DNA of 64,000 bases from Prochlorococcus sp. AG-402-M23. GTDB taxonomy: Bacteria; Cyanobacteriota; Cyanobacteriia; PCC-6307; Cyanobiaceae. The position numbers and the translations under genes are program-made. Where the stretch lies: NCBI GenBank assembly GCA_003216575.1, contig QCIR01000002.1, positions 43,700 through 107,699 on the forward strand, in the 5' to 3' direction. The notes below the pieces were generated by a model. The model ran no database searches, was not told the origin of the DNA, and saw only the letters and a program-made list of their open reading frames with translations. Positions 8,024 through 18,403 of the stretch are shown piece after piece (position 1 is the stretch's first letter; each line of letters opens with the position of its first letter).

Positions 8024-9088
8024 CTAAACATCCCTTATTGCCCAGCCAAGAGTTTCTCCTGAATGAAATGGTTTTACAAAATCATTGGGATCACCATCTA
8101 ATCCAACGTCAATCATTTGAGGTACGGAAATATCTTTTTTAACTAAAGTTATTCTCTCTGTGTTTAAAGGTAATCCATAGAAAGTTGCACCATTAATACT
8201 TGCAAAAGCTTCAAACCTTTTTAGGGCATTTTCTTCTTCAAAAACTTTTAAATAGCTTTCTAAAGCGAAAGGGGCATTAAAGATCCCTGCACATCCACAT
8301 GAGCTTTCCTTAAACCTACGAGTATGAGGTGCTGAATCAGTTCCAAGGAAAAAGCGAGGTTTACCACTAGTAGCCGCTTGTCTTAGGGCAATACGATGAA
8401 TTTCCCGTTTAGCTGTGGGTAAGCAATAAAAATCACTCCTTAACCCACCATTGAACATTGCATTTCGATTGATATGTAGATGATGGGGGGTGATCGTAGC
8501 TGCTATATCAAACTCACTGTTTTCTACAAAGTCAATTGCATCTATGGTCGTGATGTGTTCTAAAACCACTTTAAGTGATGAAAATCTTCGTAATAATGGT
8601 TCAAGATGACGCTCAATAAAAACAGCTTCTCTATCAAACACATCAACATTGAAATCTGTCACTTCTCCATGAATCAATAATGGCATACCAATTCTTTCCA
8701 TCGTCTCAAACAAATTGTCGATTTTACTTATATCTGTAACCCCATAAGAGGAATTAGTTGTCACGTTGGCGGGATAGAGCTTTGCCCCATGGAAGACACC
8801 TTCTCTAAATCCTCTATCTAAGACCTCTGGAGGCATATCATCAGTAAGATATGCTGTCATTAATGGGGTAAATGAGCCCCCTTCAGGGATAGACTGGATA
8901 ATTCTTTTTTTATACTCTTGCGCTTGACTTAAAGTAGTTATTGGCGGATCAAGATTAGGCATGATAATTGCGCGGCAAAATACATCTGCTGTATGACTTA
9001 AAACACCTTTAAGAATCTTTCCATCTCTCAAATGCACATGCCAGTCATCCGGCTTTAATAATGAGATTTGATTAATAGAAGCAATCAC
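8024..9088 (-). CDS. pyrC: Dihydroorotase (class II, PyrC type)
   Basis: 354 aa, E. coli-type length. Catalyses reversible cyclisation of carbamoyl aspartate to dihydroorotate in pyrimidine synthesis. All metal and catalytic sites are visible: HVHLRDG near the N-terminus (HxH), the carboxylated lysine in GAKLYPA, His in LIHGEV, His in LEHITT, ITPHHL, and the catalytic Asp in LGTDSAPH. This is the intact dihydroorotase; the paralog at 61-62 kb is degenerate. Upstream 9089-9236 separates it from the divergent antiporter. Confidence 0.96.
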   Translation of the reverse strand: MIASINQISLLKPDDWHVHLRDGKILKGVLSHTADVFCRAIIMPNLDPPITTLSQAQEYKKRIIQSIPEGGSFTPLMTAYLTDDMPPEVLDRGFREGVFHGAKLYPANVTTNSSYGVTDISKIDNLFETMERIGMPLLIHGEVTDFNVDVFDREAVFIERHLEPLLRRFSSLKVVLEHITTIDAIDFVENSEFDIAATITPHHLHINRNAMFNGGLRSDFYCLPTAKREIHRIALRQAATSGKPRFFLGTDSAPHTRRFKESSCGCAGIFNAPFALESYLKVFEEENALKRFEAFASINGATFYGLPLNTERITLVKKDISVPQMIDVGLDGDPNDFVKPFHSGETLGWAIRDV

Positions 9089-9236
9089 AGGATTAAAGCT
9101 TTTTCAATATATATCTTATGCAACCTTGATCTATAAGTCTCCAAGTATCAATAAAGGGCTAAGATATTAGGATAATACCAAATGGAAATAATATTAATTT
9201 ATTCACTAATTTAGTTTCTCAATAACTCACTCAATT

Positions 9237-10331
9237 ATGTCATCAATATTATTGTCATTTTTAGAGCTTATTACTGGGATACTTTTACTTTTTAGTGGTG
9301 GGGAGTTCTTTATTCAAGGGTCTGTAGCTTTAGCCCTAATCCTTGGGATCCCTCAACTAGTTATTGGTTTAACAATAGTATCTCTCGGAACAAGCGCACC
9401 TGAACTATTTGTGAGTGTTAACTCGTCCCTCTCTGGGTCAGATAGTCTGGCTTTAAGCAACATTGTTGGCAGCAATATTTTCAATGTGATGGTAGTTCTC
9501 GGAGGAAGTGCACTCCTACGACCTTTAAGAGTTGAAAGTCGTCTTGTAAGGAGAGACATTCCTCTTCTTTTGGCAGTATCAACTGCCGTTTGGGGGATGG
9601 CCGCTTCAGAGCTAATAACTTGGCAATTTGGAGTAGCTTTGATAGTTGCGCTAACAATAAATACCACTTGGGAAATTCGCACGGCGAGAGAGGAACCTCA
9701 AAAAACACAAGAAGCAGAGCCAGAAATCAATCTAGAAACAGACTCCACAAGTTTATTAAATGCAGGCGTCAAATTATTAGGTGGTATTTTCTTGCTTACT
9801 CTTGGATCACGACTATTAATAGAAGGCGCATCTACAATTGCAGGATTATTAGGGGTAAGTGAAGCTATAATTGGATTAACGATAGTATCCCTGGGGACCT
9901 CTTTACCTGAGCTAATCACGTCATTAGTTGCCGCTATTCGTGGTCAAACCGATCTAGCAATAGGCAACGTAATTGGAAGTTGTTTATTAAATCAGTTACT
10001 AGTTTTAGGTAGCTGTTCTGTATTATCTGGAAGTAGTGGTTTAGTTGTTGAGAATTTACTAATAAATAAGGATATTCCTATCATGGTAATTACTACACTT
10101 GCTTGCATGCCAATTTTTTGGACAAAAGGAATAATAAGTAGAGGAGAAGGCGGCGTTTTATTAGGGTTATATATGCTTTACATCGCAGACAAAATAATAC
10201 CTCTCACTCTCCCAACTTTACATTCATCATTCAAAGAATTAGTTTTTATAGCAATAACATTATCAATAATAATAATTATATACAAGACAATTGCTTACTG
10301 GTTAAGGCTAAGAAGAAATTCTAATAATTAA
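9237..10331 (+). CDS. Ca2+/cation antiporter, CaCA family
   Basis: 364 aa integral membrane protein with two inverted halves of about five helices each. The two alpha repeats are plain: SLGTSAPELFVSV (about residues 51-63) and SLGTSLPELITS (about 219-230), each followed by NIVGSNIFN or NVIGSCLLN. These carry the acidic ion-coordinating residues of K+-dependent or bacterial Na+/Ca2+ exchangers. A hydrophilic acidic loop with a run of Glu/Thr lies between the halves (about 150-175). Ion specificity cannot be told. The ATG start gives a normal N-terminal first helix. Confidence 0.88.
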   Translation: MSSILLSFLELITGILLLFSGGEFFIQGSVALALILGIPQLVIGLTIVSLGTSAPELFVSVNSSLSGSDSLALSNIVGSNIFNVMVVLGGSALLRPLRVESRLVRRDIPLLLAVSTAVWGMAASELITWQFGVALIVALTINTTWEIRTAREEPQKTQEAEPEINLETDSTSLLNAGVKLLGGIFLLTLGSRLLIEGASTIAGLLGVSEAIIGLTIVSLGTSLPELITSLVAAIRGQTDLAIGNVIGSCLLNQLLVLGSCSVLSGSSGLVVENLLINKDIPIMVITTLACMPIFWTKGIISRGEGGVLLGLYMLYIADKIIPLTLPTLHSSFKELVFIAITLSIIIIIYKTIAYWLRLRRNSNN

Positions 10332-10345
10332 TACCTTTATATAAA

Positions 10346-11707
10346 TCATCTCATTGTCACGAATTCCTCGGCTATTGTTGGATGCAATGCCATTGTATTA
10401 TCGAAATCAGATTTCTTGGCTTCTAGTATTAGTGAGATTGATGCCATCTGAATAATTTCAGATGCATTATCTCCAATCATATGACATCCCAAAACTTTAT
10501 TATTATTTTTATCAACTATTAACTTTAAAATACATTTAGAGCCAGTCTTTGTTAATGATTTAGATAAGGGCCTAAATATTGATTTATATACTTTAATGTT
10601 ATCTTTACCAATCGATTGAATAGCCTTCTCTTCTGTTATACCCACAGAGGCTATTTCAGGCTGACTAAATACAGCATAAGGAATAAAGTCATAGTTAACC
10701 TTACGATCTAATTCGCCATAATTTCTATCAGCAAACTTTCTACCCTCATCAATTGCTACAGGGGTCAAATTGATCCTATCAGTTACATCTCCAATAGCAA
10801 AGATATTAGAAATATTTGTTTTACTTTCACTATCAACTTTAATTTTATTTTCAAGAATTTCTATACCAGCTTGTTCTAATTTTAACCCCTCTAAAAATGG
10901 CTCTCTACCAGTAGCAAAAAGCAATCCATTAGAGACAAACTTTTTAGCTGAATTTGTTTTTATAATTAAAGATCCAGGAGTTCCTTTTACTGAAGAAATA
11001 TTCTCACCAAAGTTTATATTAATACCTTTGTTCTTCATTGTCTCAGTTAAGGCTGAAGAAAGTTCAAAGTCAAACCCTCTCAAAATCCGATCACCTCTCA
11101 CTAATTGAGTAACCTCAACACCCAACCCCTGCAATATGCATGCAAATTCGCAAGCTATATAGCCTGCACCAACAATTGTAATTTTATTCGGAAAGCTTTT
11201 AAGAAGAAACATATCATCACTTGTCCAACCTAACGATGCTCCCTCGATACTGGGTTTTTTAGGTCTAGCACCCACTGCAATCAAAATTTTCTCTCCATAA
11301 AGTTCATTTAAAGTCTCTCCATTTATTCTATTTTTAATTGCAATACAATTTGAATTTCTAAACTCACCCCAACCTTTAAAAAGCTCAACATTAGCCTTAT
11401 TTAAAAAATTCTCATGTAATTCATTCAGCCTTTGCACTTCCTTTCTGACATTAGCTAATAAGATCTCAGACTTGATCTTTAAATTATCAAAACCAAAACC
11501 ATAAGTTGGTGCAGAGAAAAAGCTCTCTGAGAGGGAAGAAGCGCAAACTAATAATTTTTTAGGGACACAACCTCTTATTACACATGTTCCTCCAACAAGA
11601 TCACCCTCGACGATCGCTACAGATGCTCCATAAGTAGCTGCTTTCTTTGCCGCAGCCAATCCACCGGATCCTGCCCCAATGACAATTAAATCAAAAGACT
11701 TTTTCAA
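10346..11707 (-). CDS. gor: Glutathione reductase (NADPH)
   Basis: 453 aa flavoprotein disulfide reductase. FAD-binding GAGSGGLAAA at the N-terminus, redox-active disulfide in GGTCVIRGCVPKK, NAD(P)-binding GAGYIACEFA followed by Arg-containing VRGDRILRGFD that favours NADPH, second FAD site FAIGDVTD, and the C-terminal LHPTIAEEF with the catalytic His-Glu. Keeps glutathione reduced in the cytosol. It is divergent from a glutathione S-transferase-like gene with only 41 bases between starts, so the two probably share a regulatory region. Confidence 0.95.
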   Translation of the reverse strand: MKKSFDLIVIGAGSGGLAAAKKAATYGASVAIVEGDLVGGTCVIRGCVPKKLLVCASSLSESFFSAPTYGFGFDNLKIKSEILLANVRKEVQRLNELHENFLNKANVELFKGWGEFRNSNCIAIKNRINGETLNELYGEKILIAVGARPKKPSIEGASLGWTSDDMFLLKSFPNKITIVGAGYIACEFACILQGLGVEVTQLVRGDRILRGFDFELSSALTETMKNKGININFGENISSVKGTPGSLIIKTNSAKKFVSNGLLFATGREPFLEGLKLEQAGIEILENKIKVDSESKTNISNIFAIGDVTDRINLTPVAIDEGRKFADRNYGELDRKVNYDFIPYAVFSQPEIASVGITEEKAIQSIGKDNIKVYKSIFRPLSKSLTKTGSKCILKLIVDKNNNKVLGCHMIGDNASEIIQMASISLILEAKKSDFDNTMALHPTIAEEFVTMR

Positions 11708-11748
11708 TTTTTCAACCTAGTATTATTTCCCTATTCTCGTAGAAATAA

Positions 11749-12981
11749 ATGAATCCAACCAAAAATGCACTGAATTGGGAAGAATTAGCAATATATGCCG
11801 CTGATCCAGCTGATCGAATAAATGGGTTAAACAACCCATATTCCTCGCTTCGTCTTTTTAATAAAAGTGAGTCCGAGGTACTTGTTACTCTTTACAGAGA
11901 TAATCATGCTTGGTGTCCCTATTGCCAAAAAGTTTGGATTTGGTTAGAGCTTAAAAAAATTCCGTACCGGATTAAAAAAGTCACAATGCGTTGCTATGGA
12001 GACAAGGAAAAATGGTATTTAAGAAAAGTAGCCTCAGGAATGCTCCCAGCAATAGAAATTGAAAATCATGTAATCACAGAAAGCGATGAGATTCTATTAG
12101 TTTTAGAACAAATTTATGGTCCTTTAGGCCAATCTCTAAATGAAAAAAAGGTCTTAGGGCATAGGAGACTTGAAAGAGAATTATTTTCATCATGGTGTAA
12201 TTGGTTGTGTCGTAATGCTCTTTTCCAAGCCCAAGAAGAACAAAAGAAAGAGAATTTTAAAAATGTTGCAAAGAAATTTGAAAAAGAACTACAAAAAAAT
12301 GCTTCAGGATGGCTCACACCAATCTCAACAGAAATTGGTGTGAAGCCTGGATCAGCAGATGTCATTTTCATTCCATATGTTGAAAGAATGAATGCATCAT
12401 TGGCTTACTACAAAGGATATTCATTGAGAGAAGAGCACCCTATTATAGATACATGGCTTAAAAATCTAGAAAAACTTGATGAATATAGAGGGACTCAAGG
12501 AGATTTTCATACTCATGCTCATGATTTACCTCCTCAAATGGGAGGTTGCTTTACTTATTCTAATAAAAACCAACAATTATTTGCCCAAGAAATTGATATA
12601 GGTTCTGGACTAGGGCAATTAGAACTAGTAGATTACAAAGTTGATGAAAAATATTTTGAGGCACTAGCTTTAGAGAGGGTTATCAAACATAAAGACAGAA
12701 TCATTGCTGTAAGCCCAATGAAAAACAACTTATTTGATCAGCCATTGAGAGCAGCATTAACTTCTATGATTTCAAAAAAAGATTGCCGTCCAGAGAAGAA
12801 TAGTGCCTCTGCATTACGTTACCTCAGAGATAGAATTTCAGTTCCAAGAGATATGCCTTTATTATCCGGAAGATTATTTAGACAAGCTCTTGAACGTACA
12901 GCAAATATTGATGGTAATGATCTAGCTCCTGAAATACCTACACGAAATAGGTTAGACCAAAATCCTATACATTTTAATTAA
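11749..12981 (+). CDS. Large glutathione S-transferase-like protein
   Basis: 410 aa, much longer than ordinary GSTs (about 210). Thioredoxin-fold domain at about 43-125 has a glutaredoxin-like motif WCPYCQKVW, the cis-Pro region GMLPAIEI and ESDEILL, followed by an all-helical C-terminal domain. About 150 further residues (from about 255) have no recognised domain, but include DFHTHAHDLPPQMGGC and a basic C-terminus. Known: GSTs conjugate or reduce using glutathione. Divergent arrangement with gor supports a glutathione-linked redox role. The CxxC is more typical of a thiol transferase than of a detoxifying GST. Confidence 0.8.
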   Translation: MNPTKNALNWEELAIYAADPADRINGLNNPYSSLRLFNKSESEVLVTLYRDNHAWCPYCQKVWIWLELKKIPYRIKKVTMRCYGDKEKWYLRKVASGMLPAIEIENHVITESDEILLVLEQIYGPLGQSLNEKKVLGHRRLERELFSSWCNWLCRNALFQAQEEQKKENFKNVAKKFEKELQKNASGWLTPISTEIGVKPGSADVIFIPYVERMNASLAYYKGYSLREEHPIIDTWLKNLEKLDEYRGTQGDFHTHAHDLPPQMGGCFTYSNKNQQLFAQEIDIGSGLGQLELVDYKVDEKYFEALALERVIKHKDRIIAVSPMKNNLFDQPLRAALTSMISKKDCRPEKNSASALRYLRDRISVPRDMPLLSGRLFRQALERTANIDGNDLAPEIPTRNRLDQNPIHFN

Positions 12982-13016
12982 AAAATCTAAAATCCTCTCG
13001 CTATCAAATCTTAAAT

Positions 13017-14417
13017 TTAACGACGTTTTCGTGAATCGATTTGAAGAAGATCTTTTACTTTTTGAACTTGACTTGCCAATTGTGGCTCACTTGATAGTTT
13101 CTTTTCAACTTGTTCAATAGCGTACATAACTGTTGTATGATCTTTCCCCCCAAAAGATTCTCCAATACGAGGAAGGCTTAAATCAGTACCATGACGCATT
13201 AGATACATACCAACCTGTCTCGCCTGACTAACAGGCCTACGTCTACTTGCACTGCGCATTTCTTCCTCAGTAACACCAAAAACCTCAGCCACCTTTTCCA
13301 TCACTTGTTTTGGTGTAACTTCAACTCCTTGTCCAGTAGGATCAAGCATAGGTGCAACTGATTCAACAGTCATTGGTAATCCAGTGATAGAAGCAAATGC
13401 AACAGCTCGAGTAAACGCTCCCTCTAACTCTCTTATGTTTGAGGTGAATCTTCCAGCTATGAACTGAATCAAATCCCTTGGCAGACGCATCCTTTCATGC
13501 TCAGCTTTTTTTTGTAATATGGCCATTCTCGTCTCCAAATCAGGAGCTTGTATATCTGCGATTAGTCCCATTGAGAATCTTGAAATCAATCGCTCTTGTA
13601 AACGAGGTATCTGACTTGGAGGCCTATCACTTGTGAGAACAATTTGCCTACCGGCCTCATGCAAAGCATTAAAAGTATGAAAAAATTCCTCCTGTGTATA
13701 CTCTTTCCCCTCTATAAATTGAATGTCGTCAACCAATATCAAGTCAGCTTCTCTATACCTATTTCGAAAAGCTTGCATTCCATCTTTTCTAATTGCGACA
13801 ATTAAATCATTGGTAAAAGTCTCAGTCGAAACATATGCAACCTTTGCTTCTGGATCAATTTCTAATCTATAATGACCAATAGATTGCATGAGATGAGTCT
13901 TACCAAGACCTACCCCTCCGCAAATAAATAATGGATTAAACTCTCGACCAGGAGACTCGGCTACAGCCATTGCTGCAGCATGAGCCATACGACTATTCGG
14001 ACCCACAACAAATCTATTAAAATTGTATCGAAGATTTAAACTCGGTAAGAATTTTTTTATTGGGGTTTGCTTAGATTTAACACCTTCTGAATTATCTCTA
14101 GAGGCAAAAGAATTATTCTGATCTACATTTGATAAAGTTTTTTTCTTGTTGTTTTTGTTTAATGAAAATTCTTTTTTAACTTTTATCTGAACTTTTACTT
14201 GATCACCAAAGATCTCTGAAGCAATTTCTTCAATTGTCTGAGAATAATTTTTTCTTAACCAGTCACTTGAAAAACTATTTGGAGCAAGCAAAATCAAGCA
14301 ACCATCTTTGAAATCAAAGAATTCAGCCGGGCGTATCCATGTTTCATATGAAGGCTTGCTTAAATTCTTTTGCAGTAATTGCTGAACCTTCGTCCATAGT
14401 TCATTCCGAGTTGGCAC
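13017..14417 (-). CDS. dnaA: Chromosomal replication initiator protein DnaA
   Basis: 466 aa with the four DnaA domains: N-terminal oligomerisation domain (1-90), a low-complexity Lys/Asn linker (about 95-125), AAA+ domain with Walker [10 protein letters not shown] and Walker [10 protein letters not shown], sensor segments, and C-terminal DNA-binding domain with [16 protein letters not shown] and the signature [15 protein letters not shown]. Binds DnaA boxes at oriC. No TTATNCACA boxes are visible within about 230 bases upstream and dnaN is not adjacent, so the origin is not indicated here. Confidence 0.97.
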   Translation of the reverse strand: MPTRNELWTKVQQLLQKNLSKPSYETWIRPAEFFDFKDGCLILLAPNSFSSDWLRKNYSQTIEEIASEIFGDQVKVQIKVKKEFSLNKNNKKKTLSNVDQNNSFASRDNSEGVKSKQTPIKKFLPSLNLRYNFNRFVVGPNSRMAHAAAMAVAESPGREFNPLFICGGVGLGKTHLMQSIGHYRLEIDPEAKVAYVSTETFTNDLIVAIRKDGMQAFRNRYREADLILVDDIQFIEGKEYTQEEFFHTFNALHEAGRQIVLTSDRPPSQIPRLQERLISRFSMGLIADIQAPDLETRMAILQKKAEHERMRLPRDLIQFIAGRFTSNIRELEGAFTRAVAFASITGLPMTVESVAPMLDPTGQGVEVTPKQVMEKVAEVFGVTEEEMRSASRRRPVSQARQVGMYLMRHGTDLSLPRIGESFGGKDHTTVMYAIEQVEKKLSSEPQLASQVQKVKDLLQIDSRKRR

Positions 14418-14643
14418 CGCCTTTACCTAATGGAATATGAATCTAGGCAGAAAAATCAAATTGGTCATTATTTAATAAGGGAATCCAGTTGTAAAAATTG
14501 AATCGTTACAGCAAAAGAGGTAATTACACCTTTGGTTTGGGAAATAAAAGCACCTATATATTGATTTATACAGAACAAAACTTAATCCAATACAACTAAA
14601 AGTAACATAGACTTTATAAAATAAAAAGAACCAGACATTAATA

Positions 14644-15378
14644 ATGATTGATCTGGGAAAGCATAAAACATTAAAAACAGAAAAATTCAAAGCAAACAAA
14701 AAAGCGACTATAGTTTTAATGACAAAATGGCACTCAATCTATAGATGTAAAAGTCGTCTATCGAAAGATATAGGGGCACTTAAAGCAGCAAAGATACAAG
14801 AGAGACTAACTAACAATACGATTAAAGTAGTCAAAAGAATTCAAGAACAAGGTCTCGCAGATATAAAAGTTGCCATAGATGGAATTGGAATTAAAGCAGC
14901 AAAAAGATGGGCAATTTCAAATCAAATTAAAACTGTCACAATTCAAGGGCCTGGCAATCTAGGGACTAAAATGAAAAGACAATTTTTAAAGGCTCATAGC
15001 AAAAGAACTAATTATTACCAAATTCCTAATCCGATACTGCTAATTGGAACAGATTTGCCGACAATCTCTCATGTGGACTTAATTAAGGCGATACAAATAC
15101 TAGATCACAAAGAAATGGTTTTAGGTCCTTCAACAGATGGAGGCTACTGGCTTATAGGATTATCAAATAAAATTTTGAACCCTCTATGTATCTGGCCATT
15201 TTCTGGTATAAATTGGGGTACCAATCAAGTCCTTCAAAAAACGATTCGATTGGCCACCTTAAATCAAATAAATTATCAATTACTTCAAACAAAAAATGAT
15301 GTAGATAATATTATAGATTTATCACCATGGATAGATTTCAAAAGCTTCCGACTCTCAGTATCGTCATACCAACTTTAA
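14644..15378 (+). CDS. TIGR04282/DUF2064 family nucleotide-diphospho-sugar transferase
   Basis: 244 aa. GT-A-like fold protein of the rSAM/selenodomain-associated transferase 1 type: N-terminal KATIVLMTKWHS, central LLIGTDLPTISHVDL (DxP region) and the diagnostic GPSTDGGYWLIGL. The next gene is its usual partner, the transferase 2 type, and overlaps it by 52 bases in another frame. The substrate of this pair is unknown; a role in making a small glycosyl metabolite or lipid is guesswork. The N-terminal 20 residues are basic and may overextend the protein; no better start is evident. Confidence 0.82.
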   Translation: MIDLGKHKTLKTEKFKANKKATIVLMTKWHSIYRCKSRLSKDIGALKAAKIQERLTNNTIKVVKRIQEQGLADIKVAIDGIGIKAAKRWAISNQIKTVTIQGPGNLGTKMKRQFLKAHSKRTNYYQIPNPILLIGTDLPTISHVDLIKAIQILDHKEMVLGPSTDGGYWLIGLSNKILNPLCIWPFSGINWGTNQVLQKTIRLATLNQINYQLLQTKNDVDNIIDLSPWIDFKSFRLSVSSYQL

Positions 15379-16028
15379 ATGAAGCAAGTCATCTCCCCCT
15401 TCTATTATCAGATTTAAATGTATGGCCATTTGATTTTGAAATAACTATTGTTGATGGTGGTAGTAGAGATTTAACTACTTCGATAGCACAAATACAAGGA
15501 GTAAATACTATAAAAGCCCTCAAGCCGAATAGAGGTTATCAATTAAGAATTGGAGCTTCAAGTTCAAAAGGAGATTGGCTTTTATTTCTTCATGCTGATA
15601 GTAGATTAAGGGCTAACTGGGTTAAAAGTATACTTAAAATAATAACAACTAAAAGTTCAGAAAAAGCTGCATGGTATTTTGACTTTAAAATAAAAAAAAA
15701 TAATCTAGAATTTCGAATTTTAGAGATATTTGTTGCCTTAAGGAGTTATTTTTTTCAAAAACCATATGGTGATCAAGGCTTACTAATCCATAAAAATCTT
15801 TATCACCATTTAGGTGGATTTAATTCAATAAAAATAATGGAAGATCTAGATTTAATAACGAGGCTAACTAAAACAAACAAAGTCAAGAGAATTAAGGAAA
15901 GTATCTATACTGATGATATAAAATGGCGGAACTCAAATATATTTAAACGTGGAATTAAAAATGCAGTATTAAGAAGAAAATGGAGACAGGGTTATGATAT
16001 AGATAAATTGTCAAAAGAATATAATTAA
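15327..16028 (+). CDS. TIGR04283-type family 2 glycosyltransferase
   Basis: 233 aa. GT2 motifs are clear: LSIVIPTLNEASHLP, ITIVDGGSRDLT (nucleotide-sugar Asp), and LLFLHADSRL (DxD-like), then PYGDQGLL and MEDLDL (acidic catalytic residue) before a basic C-terminus. It belongs to the transferase 2 partner type that normally follows TIGR04282 proteins. The ATG at 15327 lies inside the previous gene, so the two are translationally linked. The acceptor is unknown. Confidence 0.85.
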   Translation: MDRFQKLPTLSIVIPTLNEASHLPLLLSDLNVWPFDFEITIVDGGSRDLTTSIAQIQGVNTIKALKPNRGYQLRIGASSSKGDWLLFLHADSRLRANWVKSILKIITTKSSEKAAWYFDFKIKKNNLEFRILEIFVALRSYFFQKPYGDQGLLIHKNLYHHLGGFNSIKIMEDLDLITRLTKTNKVKRIKESIYTDDIKWRNSNIFKRGIKNAVLRRKWRQGYDIDKLSKEYN

Positions 16029-16050
16029 AAAATTTAAAAACATTAATTAA

Positions 16051-16593
16051 TCAGTTGGAATACCAAAATGCACATTTATTACCTTTTGGCTCTAAAATCC
16101 AACCTTGTCTCTTATAAAAAGTAATCACATCTGAATCAGCAAATAAAGTTACTCTTTTAATTCCTTCTCTTTTCAAACTTCTCATTAAATATGACATAAG
16201 TTGCTTCCCTAATCCAAAACCTTGATAAACAGGATTGATAGCTACATCCCATATTGTTGCGTCAATAACTCCATCTCCAGTACATCTTGCAAAACCAATT
16301 AATCTTGGAAATTTAGAATCATGTTGCCATAAACCTACTTTAAGCAAGCTATTATCTAGTGCCTTCTTTACTCTCCTAAGTGGCCTTCTTCCCCAACCAA
16401 CAGCCTGAAGAAGTTGCTCAAGCTCAATTAAATCAAAAGATTTTGAATCACTAAAAACAAAGGGGGATAAATTATCTTCACTGAAATATTGTAAAGCTTG
16501 TTTCCCATATATTTTTTTTAAAGTTTCATCTGAAAGAATATTTTCATTTCGCCAGCCAGGTGAGCCAAGTCTTTTTGATCCTAAATTAATCAT
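16051..16593 (-). CDS. GNAT-family N-acetyltransferase, Ycf52/NSI-like
   Basis: 180 aa. The acetyl-CoA-binding motif A is INPVYQGFGLGKQLMSYL (R/Q-x-x-G-x-G/A), followed by VTLFADSDVITFYKRQGW typical of GNAT motif B. The middle LLQAVGWGRRPLRRVKKAL resembles plastid ycf52 and plant NSI-type acetyltransferases, which modify photosynthetic proteins; this link is from memory. The N-terminal 45 residues are poorly conserved in appearance. It lies 13 bases downstream of the ABC exporter gene, likely in the same transcript with hisG. Confidence 0.78.
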   Translation of the reverse strand: MINLGSKRLGSPGWRNENILSDETLKKIYGKQALQYFSEDNLSPFVFSDSKSFDLIELEQLLQAVGWGRRPLRRVKKALDNSLLKVGLWQHDSKFPRLIGFARCTGDGVIDATIWDVAINPVYQGFGLGKQLMSYLMRSLKREGIKRVTLFADSDVITFYKRQGWILEPKGNKCAFWYSN

Positions 16594-16606
16594 AAGTTAA
16601 TAGTAA

Positions 16607-18403
16607 TTAGATTTTTGTAAGACCTTTTTCTTGTAAATCTGCAAGTTGAGAATAAAGTCCACCTAATGCCCTCAATTCCTGGTGAGTTCCTTGCTCTACG
16701 AGCTTGCCTTTTCTCATCACGAGTATACGATCAGAAGATTCAATTGTTGCCAATCTATGGGCTATGACAAGCGCTGTCCTTTTCTCTAATAATCTGTCAA
16801 GATCTCTTTGCAAAGTTGCCTCAGTTGATGGGTCCATAAAAGCAGTAGCCTCGTCCATAATTAATACTTTTGGTTCTCTTATCGCCACTCGAGCAATAGA
16901 TAAAAGCTGTCTCTCGCCTGAAGAAAGATTACCTCCTCTTTCTCTTATATAAGTTTGTAATCCATCTGGCAATTTTCTCAATAAATTACCAAGTCCCAGT
17001 TCATTACAAATATCTTTTAAGCGTTTATCATCTACTGAAGAATCTAAACGAAGATTATCTGCGACATTCCCACTAAAGAGAAAAGTATCTTGAAGAACAA
17101 CTCCAAGCTGTTTCCTTAGTGAATCAAGAGGTATATTCTTAATATTCTTGCCATCAATATATATATTTCCCTTTTGAGGTTCATACAGTCTACACAATAA
17201 TCTAATCAAAGTAGTCTTGCCCGAACCTGTTGGTCCAACAAGCGCAATATGTTCTCCTGGTTTAATCTTAAAACTTAAATCACTTATTATTGGTTCATCT
17301 TGTCTGTAAAAAAAACTTACATTTTCAAACACAACTTCGCCGAAAACATTTTCGATTGGATTTGTAATTTTAAGATTTTCTGCTTTATTAGAAATTTGAT
17401 CATAAATTTCGATTTTATTCTCAAGTAATTCACTGATTCTTTCTACTGCTGTCAACCCTCCCTGTATTTGTGTAAATCTTTCTGCAAGCTGTCTTAAAGG
17501 TTCAAATAACCTTTGTGAATACAAAATAAATGTTGTCAGTGTGCCTAATCCCATTGTCCCCGAAGTCACCATATAACCTCCCAAAGAAATAACCAAAGCA
17601 ACTGCAGCTAACGAAATCCATTCAATAAAAGCAGAAATACTGCTGTCATAAAAGATAGTTCCATTTACAGCATTTTTATAATTAGTACCAGTTTCGAAGA
17701 AATTTTGACCATTTAAAGCTTGCCTTCTAAACATTTGAACAACTTCTAGACCTTGAAGATTTTCTTGGAAATTTGCATTTAACTGAGACAATTCTTCTCT
17801 AACTTTATAATTTTGTTTACGATAACATTTTTGCAACCAAAGAATAAATAATGTGACTGGTATTTGAATAATTAAAAGCAGTATACCCAACCTCCATTCA
17901 ATTAAAATCATCGTTATTGATATAACAATTAGGCTGACAAAATCAGCTAAAACGCCAACTGCACCACTTCCAAAAACTTCTGACAATGCATCAACATCAC
18001 TTGTTAATCTTGTGAGTAACTTTCCAACAGGCATTTTGTCATGAAAACGTAATGACAAAGACATTGAATGAGAAAACAAATCATTCCTAATTCGTGCAGT
18101 TAACCTTTGACCTACAGACTGAATATTGTATGACTGAAAGCCTTGTAATCCAAGCCTAAATAACACTGTTATGAATAATATTCCTATTATTAATCTAATC
18201 GATGATTCACTAGACAAATTATCAAAAAAAGATATTGTATTTTCTTCCCTTAAAATAGAAATAGCTTGCCCTACTAGAAGAGGCTGAATTGCACCTGCTA
18301 ATGCAACAGGTAGCAAAATCAAAAATATAAGAATTAAACGTTTTTTCTCCTTTTTTAAATACCTTCCAAGTTTTTTAACTCTTCGAAAATCATTTTTTGC
18401 CAT
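16607..18403 (-). CDS. ABC exporter, fused membrane and ATPase domains
   Basis: 598 aa half-transporter of the MsbA/type IV exporter layout. Six membrane helices in the first about 320 residues, then an ATPase domain with Walker [11 protein letters not shown]-loop [12 protein letters not shown], signature LSSGERQLL, Walker B VLIMDEAT and H-loop VIAHRL. It should act as a homodimer in the plasma membrane; substrate (lipid, peptide or drug) is not evident. The ATG overlaps the end of hisG by 14 bases, so the two are translationally coupled despite unrelated function. Confidence 0.9.
   Translation of the reverse strand: MAKNDFRRVKKLGRYLKKEKKRLILIFLILLPVALAGAIQPLLVGQAISILREENTISFFDNLSSESSIRLIIGILFITVLFRLGLQGFQSYNIQSVGQRLTARIRNDLFSHSMSLSLRFHDKMPVGKLLTRLTSDVDALSEVFGSGAVGVLADFVSLIVISITMILIEWRLGILLLIIQIPVTLFILWLQKCYRKQNYKVREELSQLNANFQENLQGLEVVQMFRRQALNGQNFFETGTNYKNAVNGTIFYDSSISAFIEWISLAAVALVISLGGYMVTSGTMGLGTLTTFILYSQRLFEPLRQLAERFTQIQGGLTAVERISELLENKIEIYDQISNKAENLKITNPIENVFGEVVFENVSFFYRQDEPIISDLSFKIKPGEHIALVGPTGSGKTTLIRLLCRLYEPQKGNIYIDGKNIKNIPLDSLRKQLGVVLQDTFLFSGNVADNLRLDSSVDDKRLKDICNELGLGNLLRKLPDGLQTYIRERGGNLSSGERQLLSIARVAIREPKVLIMDEATAFMDPSTEATLQRDLDRLLEKRTALVIAHRLATIESSDRILVMRKGKLVEQGTHQELRALGGLYSQLADLQEKGLTKI

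Noticed and set aside
13900..14643. Possible oriC beside dnaA
   Set aside because: No TTATNCACA-like boxes or AT-rich 13-mers stand out upstream of dnaA, and dnaN is not adjacent.
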